DNA from: a virus
DNA: 24,061 nucleotides
Virus record (IMG/VR): IMGVR_UViG_3300030116_005269
Span: 465-24,525 of that record
Strand: one strand, 5' to 3'
Below the pieces are notes generated by a model. That model saw nothing but the letters and a program-made list of their open reading frames with translations. It was not told where the DNA came from and searched no databases. A program made the translations under genes and the position numbers. Position 1 is the first letter of the stretch; every line of letters begins with the position of its first letter. Positions 20,874 through 24,061 of this stretch are shown in pieces.

Positions 20874-21206
20874 TTATGTTATTTCTAAGATACTCGCAAA
20901 GGCTTCAAGATCTCCCGACGAAGCACCGCCCTGTAATTGTATGTAGTCTCCTGCCTCTAAAACAATTTTAGAAGTACCGGCTAATTCAAGTGTCGAGTCG
21001 GCGGGAACAGTTATTGTGTAAGCTATTCTAGCGTTTGCTGATCCACCACTATCAATAACATCTGCTGTAATTGTATCGTCATTTGTACCGTCAATATTTG
21101 TAATTCTTAGTGTTAAAACGATTGCTGTTGTTGATGCCGGACAAGTATATATAGTAGCGGCGGACGATGTAATATCCTGATAAGCATTTTTAAATGTTTC
21201 TGCCAT
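20874..21206 (-). CDS. Small beta-sandwich virion protein, 110 aa
   Basis: MAETFKNAYQDITSSAATIY starts a protein of regular beta strands: AIVLTLRITNIDGTNDDTIT, NARIAYTITVPADSTLELAG, KIVLEAGDYIQLQGGASSGD. Length and strand pattern match small structural proteins found beside fibre genes in marine phages. It resembles the 109-aa protein near 17459 in layout. Exact place in the virion unknown. Confidence 0.65.
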   Translation of the reverse strand: MAETFKNAYQDITSSAATIYTCPASTTAIVLTLRITNIDGTNDDTITADVIDSGGSANARIAYTITVPADSTLELAGTSKIVLEAGDYIQLQGGASSGDLEAFASILEIT

Positions 21207-21213
21207 AATTATC

Positions 21214-21459
21214 CTAACTTAGCGCTACAACTAGACCTAAACTTGCACCTGCTGATCCTGTAGCTACTGAATCCCAACTGCTACCATTGTACACTTCCAT
21301 TTTTGAAGTTGTGGTATTCCATATCACTTCCCCGGCTGATAAAGACGACAAAGCATCTCTTTCCGTGGTTGTGTAAGCTTTTAAACCAACGGGTACTGTA
21401 AAATCTACACTTGCACCTGTCGATCTTGGTCTTATCTCATTTACTTTTAATATTGACAT
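21214..21459 (-). CDS. Short fibre-module protein, 81 aa
   Basis: MSILKVNEIRPRSTGASVDF, then YTTTERDALSSLSAGEVIWN and TTTSKMEVYNGSSWDSVATG. The protein is almost only the fibre N-terminal tag (LKVNEIxPRSTG) plus one TTxxRDALSS...YNGSSW module, and ends in a hydrophobic LGLVVALS. This minimal form marks the module's boundaries. AGGAG at normal distance supports the start. Confidence 0.7.
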   Translation of the reverse strand: MSILKVNEIRPRSTGASVDFTVPVGLKAYTTTERDALSSLSAGEVIWNTTTSKMEVYNGSSWDSVATGSAGASLGLVVALS

Positions 21460-21462
21460 AAT

Positions 21463-21870
21463 TTACTCCTGTACTTCAAGCAGTTCCCAACCTGCTGTAA
21501 TATCTCTCAAATGTGCATTTTCGTTCCAATAATAACCTTTATCGTCGTCTGGGTAGTCAATAGGTGCTTCCCATAACCAAGTTGTTTCGTTAAGTGTCCA
21601 ACTTGGATAAGGTTGCGGTTGAATAAATACATCGTTTTGAGCGTCATAGTAAAATCCTTTACCTGCGTAATTACCTCTAAAGGCTGTACCACCTTCTTTA
21701 TGTTCGTTTCCGTAAGTATTGTATGAAGTCCTCCTACAGTTTTGTCCCATTTCATTTGCGTAAAAATTTTCCCAAGAACTAAAACCTGTTGGCAGATCTT
21801 CTGTTTCGTCTTTTCCAACTATTACATTTGTCACTATTGAGTTGCTGTCTAAAAATGCGTAATGAGCCAT
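21463..21870 (-). CDS. Conserved marine-phage protein, 135 aa
   Basis: MAHYAFLDSNSIVTNVIVGK, then RRTSYNTYGNEHKEGGTAFR, GNYAGKGFYYDAQNDVFIQP, QPYPSWTLNETTWLWEAPID and YYWNENAHLRDITAGWELLE. The QTSYNT...FRGNYAGxGYxYD...FIxPQPYPSWxL pattern is, from memory, one of the most recurrent uncharacterised proteins of marine phages, usually beside tail fibres. Presumed structural or fibre-associated; biochemical role unknown. The sequence looks complete. Confidence 0.75.
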   Translation of the reverse strand: MAHYAFLDSNSIVTNVIVGKDETEDLPTGFSSWENFYANEMGQNCRRTSYNTYGNEHKEGGTAFRGNYAGKGFYYDAQNDVFIQPQPYPSWTLNETTWLWEAPIDYPDDDKGYYWNENAHLRDITAGWELLEVQE

Positions 21871-21878
21871 ATTATCTC

Positions 21879-22979
21879 CTAACTAAAAGTTATTGTTCCT
21901 GTTCCTGCTGTAAATGTAGTTATTTTTGTATTTCCTGATCCATTTGATGTACTAGCAGTCAAACCTGCACTTGCAGTTATAGTAAAGTTATCAGGATAAC
22001 GAAGTATTACAACACCGCTACCACCTGAGCCTGATGTCGCTCCACTATGGTAAGTACCTGTTCCCCCACCGCCCCCACCGGTATTAGCTGTACCTGAAGT
22101 TGCTGAGAAATTTTCATTTTGTCCACCGGCGTTTCCTGCACCGTTGCCCCCACCGTCTTGACCTAAACCCCGCCAAGAAAGAGTAGCACCTGTTGTACCT
22201 TTATAGATACCTCCACCACCGCCTCCTGCTCTTTCTACACTAGCGTCGGTAATAGTTGAGGCTACACCGTCCCCACCATTACCTGCTTTTTGATTTACAC
22301 CATTCACACCTACTGATCCTGCTCCTCCGCCTCCGCCGGCAAAGTGATCGCTAACATTTGATCCTGATCCACCTGCGTAGCCCTGATTAGCTGTTCCTGC
22401 ACCGCCTGCCGCTCCATGCGTAGCTCCGCCCCCGCCTGAGCCTCCTGCTGTCCCGACATGACCGCTCCATTGTCCGCCAGATCCTCCTCCAATAGAAGTT
22501 ATTGTATGAAATACTGAATCGCTACCCTCATTACCGTCACTACCAAATTCCGAAGATCCTCCACCTGCGACACCTGCGCCACCTGCACCAACTGTCACCG
22601 TATAAGATGTTCCCGGCACTAAAGATAATTGTGATTCCGATGATCCTCCGCCACCTGACGCTTCATTATTGTAAGTTGCACGATAGCCTCCGGCACCTCC
22701 ACCTCCGCCGTGTTGGTGTCCGCCCGCTCCACCACCTGCTATTACTAAGTAATCGCAAGCAATACTAAAAGTGCTACTTGACATAGCGTTCCAAGATGAC
22801 CCGTTATATAGTTTTATAGTTCCTAGATCAGAGTCATATACTGCGGCACCTGCACTCATACCTGATAGAGCGTTAATCTGCGAGGTTGTAAGAGATTTTA
22901 AATTTAGGTTGTGTCCAATATTTACACCACCATTTGAAGTATTTTCCTCTATATTATCTACTTTTATTTTGCTAGCCAT
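21879..22979 (-). CDS. Glycine-rich receptor-binding tail protein, 366 aa
   Basis: The N terminus MASKIKVDNIEENTSNGGVN is a fibre tag; LTTSQINALSGMSAGAAVYD and GTIKLYNGSSWNAMSS are the fibre module shared with two other genes. From about residue 78, DYLVIAGGGAGGHQHGGGGG begins a long Gly-rich domain with runs of GGGG, ending GSGGSGVVILRYPDNFTITA. This matches Gly-rich domains built of packed polyglycine II helices in phage adhesins. Loops between Gly runs (His, Asn, Ser-rich) would contact the receptor. AGGA is 7 bases from the ATG. Confidence 0.8.
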   Translation of the reverse strand: MASKIKVDNIEENTSNGGVNIGHNLNLKSLTTSQINALSGMSAGAAVYDSDLGTIKLYNGSSWNAMSSSTFSIACDYLVIAGGGAGGHQHGGGGGAGGYRATYNNEASGGGGSSESQLSLVPGTSYTVTVGAGGAGVAGGGSSEFGSDGNEGSDSVFHTITSIGGGSGGQWSGHVGTAGGSGGGGATHGAAGGAGTANQGYAGGSGSNVSDHFAGGGGGAGSVGVNGVNQKAGNGGDGVASTITDASVERAGGGGGGIYKGTTGATLSWRGLGQDGGGNGAGNAGGQNENFSATSGTANTGGGGGGTGTYHSGATSGSGGSGVVILRYPDNFTITASAGLTASTSNGSGNTKITTFTAGTGTITFS

Positions 22980-22987
22980 TATTTATC

Positions 22988-23542
22988 CTAACTTGCTGTT
23001 ATGTACCAACCTGAAATTACAATACTGCCTGAACTTCCATAGCATCGTAATTTACCTTGCCCTGTACCATTTGTTCCATAAAATTGAGTTCCTGCTGTGC
23101 TTGTGCTTGACCCTACAGAACAGACTGCATAACCATTTGTGTAATCTGTAGCGTTATACCTACCCTGTAAGTTATATCCATAAACCATATTTGCAGTATT
23201 GTTCGTTGAAGAAGACGCTTCAGGTAATGAAATATCATTAACAATAAAGTCTGCACTTTGCGACATACTTGTTCTATTTATTGTTGGTAGCCAAAAATGT
23301 AGTAGTTTACCAACTTTGTAATAGTTCCCTGTAAGAGTAGTTGTTGAATACCCTGATGTAGCATTTAAATTCGTAGAATAACTTATTGTACTTGACCAAG
23401 TTGATTCGCTTACAGCAGGACCTGAAGTAATACCTGATACATCTACACCATCAACTTGACCATCTTTAATTAAAACACCGTCAATAGTCACACCATTAGC
23501 TGATGTTTGTTCGTTTATTGTATCTACATTAAGTTCGCTCAT
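22988..23542 (-). CDS. Tail-fibre protein, 184 aa
   Basis: Start chosen at MSELNVDTINEQTSANGVTI (AAGGAAGGAA upstream) rather than nine codons earlier. The tag SELNVDTINEQTSANGVTIDGVLIKDG is a standard opening of marine phage fibre proteins. The C-terminal part (GKLLHFWLPTINRTSMSQSA; YATDYTNGYAVCSV region; SGSIVISGWYITAS) is a beta-rich domain typical of fibre tips. It overlaps the preceding membrane gene by 14 bases. Confidence 0.72.
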   Translation of the reverse strand: MSELNVDTINEQTSANGVTIDGVLIKDGQVDGVDVSGITSGPAVSESTWSSTISYSTNLNATSGYSTTTLTGNYYKVGKLLHFWLPTINRTSMSQSADFIVNDISLPEASSSTNNTANMVYGYNLQGRYNATDYTNGYAVCSVGSSTSTAGTQFYGTNGTGQGKLRCYGSSGSIVISGWYITAS

Positions 23543-23774
23543 TATGATAATTCCTTCCTTTACCTGCAAAATAGTTTTCAGGATCGTATTTTGAGTCCAC
23601 CATTTCTTGAAGTGTAGGTCCGCCTACATTATTATACTTTACGCCATCGTCGAAATCGCTCCTTTCCAACCTGTTGATCTTTTCTTTTTTATCGTCAATA
23701 ATAAGACGGACTATAAATCCAAGACCATAGCCAAGAGCCATAGAGCCTAATATTATAATTATTTGATCTGTCAT
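23529..23774 (-). CDS. Small membrane-anchored protein, 81 aa
   Basis: MTDQIIIILGSMALGYGLGF with VRLII forms one N-terminal transmembrane helix, followed by a charged soluble part (DDKKEKINRLERSDFDDGVK) and a Tyr-rich tail. Small membrane proteins inside tail operons may be assembly or entry factors. Its ATG overlaps the stop of the fibre gene upstream (ATGA); GGTGG precedes it. No family recognised. Confidence 0.6.
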   Translation of the reverse strand: MTDQIIIILGSMALGYGLGFIVRLIIDDKKEKINRLERSDFDDGVKYNNVGGPTLQEMVDSKYDPENYFAGKGRNYHNERT

Positions 23775-24061
23775 ACAACCACCAATGTTCCGGCTACATC
23801 AACAGTACCCTCTATATCTAATGGTCCTGCTGCTACTGTTCCTGTGTTGGCTGATATTGTAAAAGTTTCACCTGACGCCATAGTTGTTCTATGTATAAAG
23901 AAACCACCATTTGCTGACATTGTTGCATTATTGTCAATTATCATTCTTTCTGTACCGGCGGTATCTATTCTTACTTTGTCCTCGTCGGAGCTTTCCTCTA
24001 CATGAACTCTTGTGTCACCGTCAGCATCTTCTATATTTGTAGGTCTTTGAGGTACAAAGTT
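23771..24061 (-). CDS. Tail-fibre protein, N terminus beyond window
   Basis: The last 96 codons of a gene entering from the right edge. Visible pieces: NFVPQRPTNIEDADGDTRVH, VEESSDEDKVRIDTAGTERM, and the beta-repeat ending MASGETFTISANTGTVAAGP then LDIEGTVDVAGTLVVV. The RVHVEESSDEDKxRIDTAGTERM segment is a fibre/tail-spike repeat common in marine phages. The N-terminal virion-binding part cannot be seen. Confidence 0.75.
   Translation of the reverse strand, partial: NFVPQRPTNIEDADGDTRVHVEESSDEDKVRIDTAGTERMIIDNNATMSANGGFFIHRTTMASGETFTISANTGTVAAGPLDIEGTVDVAGTLVVV

Noticed and set aside
1-24061. tRNA genes, integrase, attachment site or insertion sequence.
   Set aside because: I saw no cloverleaf with conserved T-arm, no recombinase motif and no terminal inverted repeats; a folding-based search could still find a degenerate tRNA.

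Overview
The window looks like part of the genome of a tailed phage, most likely marine, infecting a low-GC actinobacterium. Every supported gene is on the minus strand, so transcription runs from base 24061 toward base 1. Genes are packed with ATGA, TAATG or 8-23 base overlaps, and the DNA is AT-rich. Host clues, none decisive alone, are: (i) a single-cluster ferredoxin whose sequence is of the actinobacterial type; (ii) a secreted protein with long poly-Thr linkers ending in LP/IP, a style I associate with marine Acidimicrobiia such as Ca. Actinomarina; (iii) an r1t-type holin; (iv) a possible leaderless promoter before the endolysin. No capsid, portal, large terminase, integrase, tRNA or replication gene is visible, so this is only the tail-tip, accessory and lysis part of the genome.

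Layout in transcription order. 24061-14432 is a receptor-binding/tail-tip module: short tail-fibre-like proteins, glycine-rich domains, concanavalin/LamG-like and possibly fibrinogen-like domains, repeated fibre modules, and a Tyr/Asn/His/Pro-Gly-Asn repeat insert. 14414-8167 is an unusually dense modification cassette: four 2-oxoglutarate/Fe(II) oxygenase-like proteins, an FkbM-type methyltransferase, three proteins of a DUF6065-like family and a ferredoxin. A hairpin and candidate promoter near 7960-8010 mark an apparent operon break. 7939-6239 carries a coiled-coil protein, a small HTH-like protein and a calcineurin-like metallophosphoesterase. 6198-1032 is a lysis/envelope module: DUF5675 plus peptidoglycan-binding endolysin candidate, r1t-type holin, SNase-like nuclease, a 917-residue secreted coiled-coil/FN3/poly-Thr protein and four further small membrane proteins. 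1054-1 holds two tiny zinc-ribbon-like proteins and the start of a GT60-type (GlcNAc) glycosyltransferase that runs off the window.

How they may work together (inference): the virus may decorate its own fibres or host surface proteins. Prolyl-hydroxylase-like enzymes and a GT60 GlcNAc-transferase in one genome recall the eukaryotic Skp1 pathway (prolyl hydroxylation followed by GlcNAc transfer by a GT60 enzyme). A fibre protein with five Pro-Gly-Asn motifs lies just upstream of the oxygenase genes and is an obvious candidate substrate. The ferredoxin as last main gene of the oxygenase operon, and the giant secreted protein beside the lysis genes, are the other two points most worth following.
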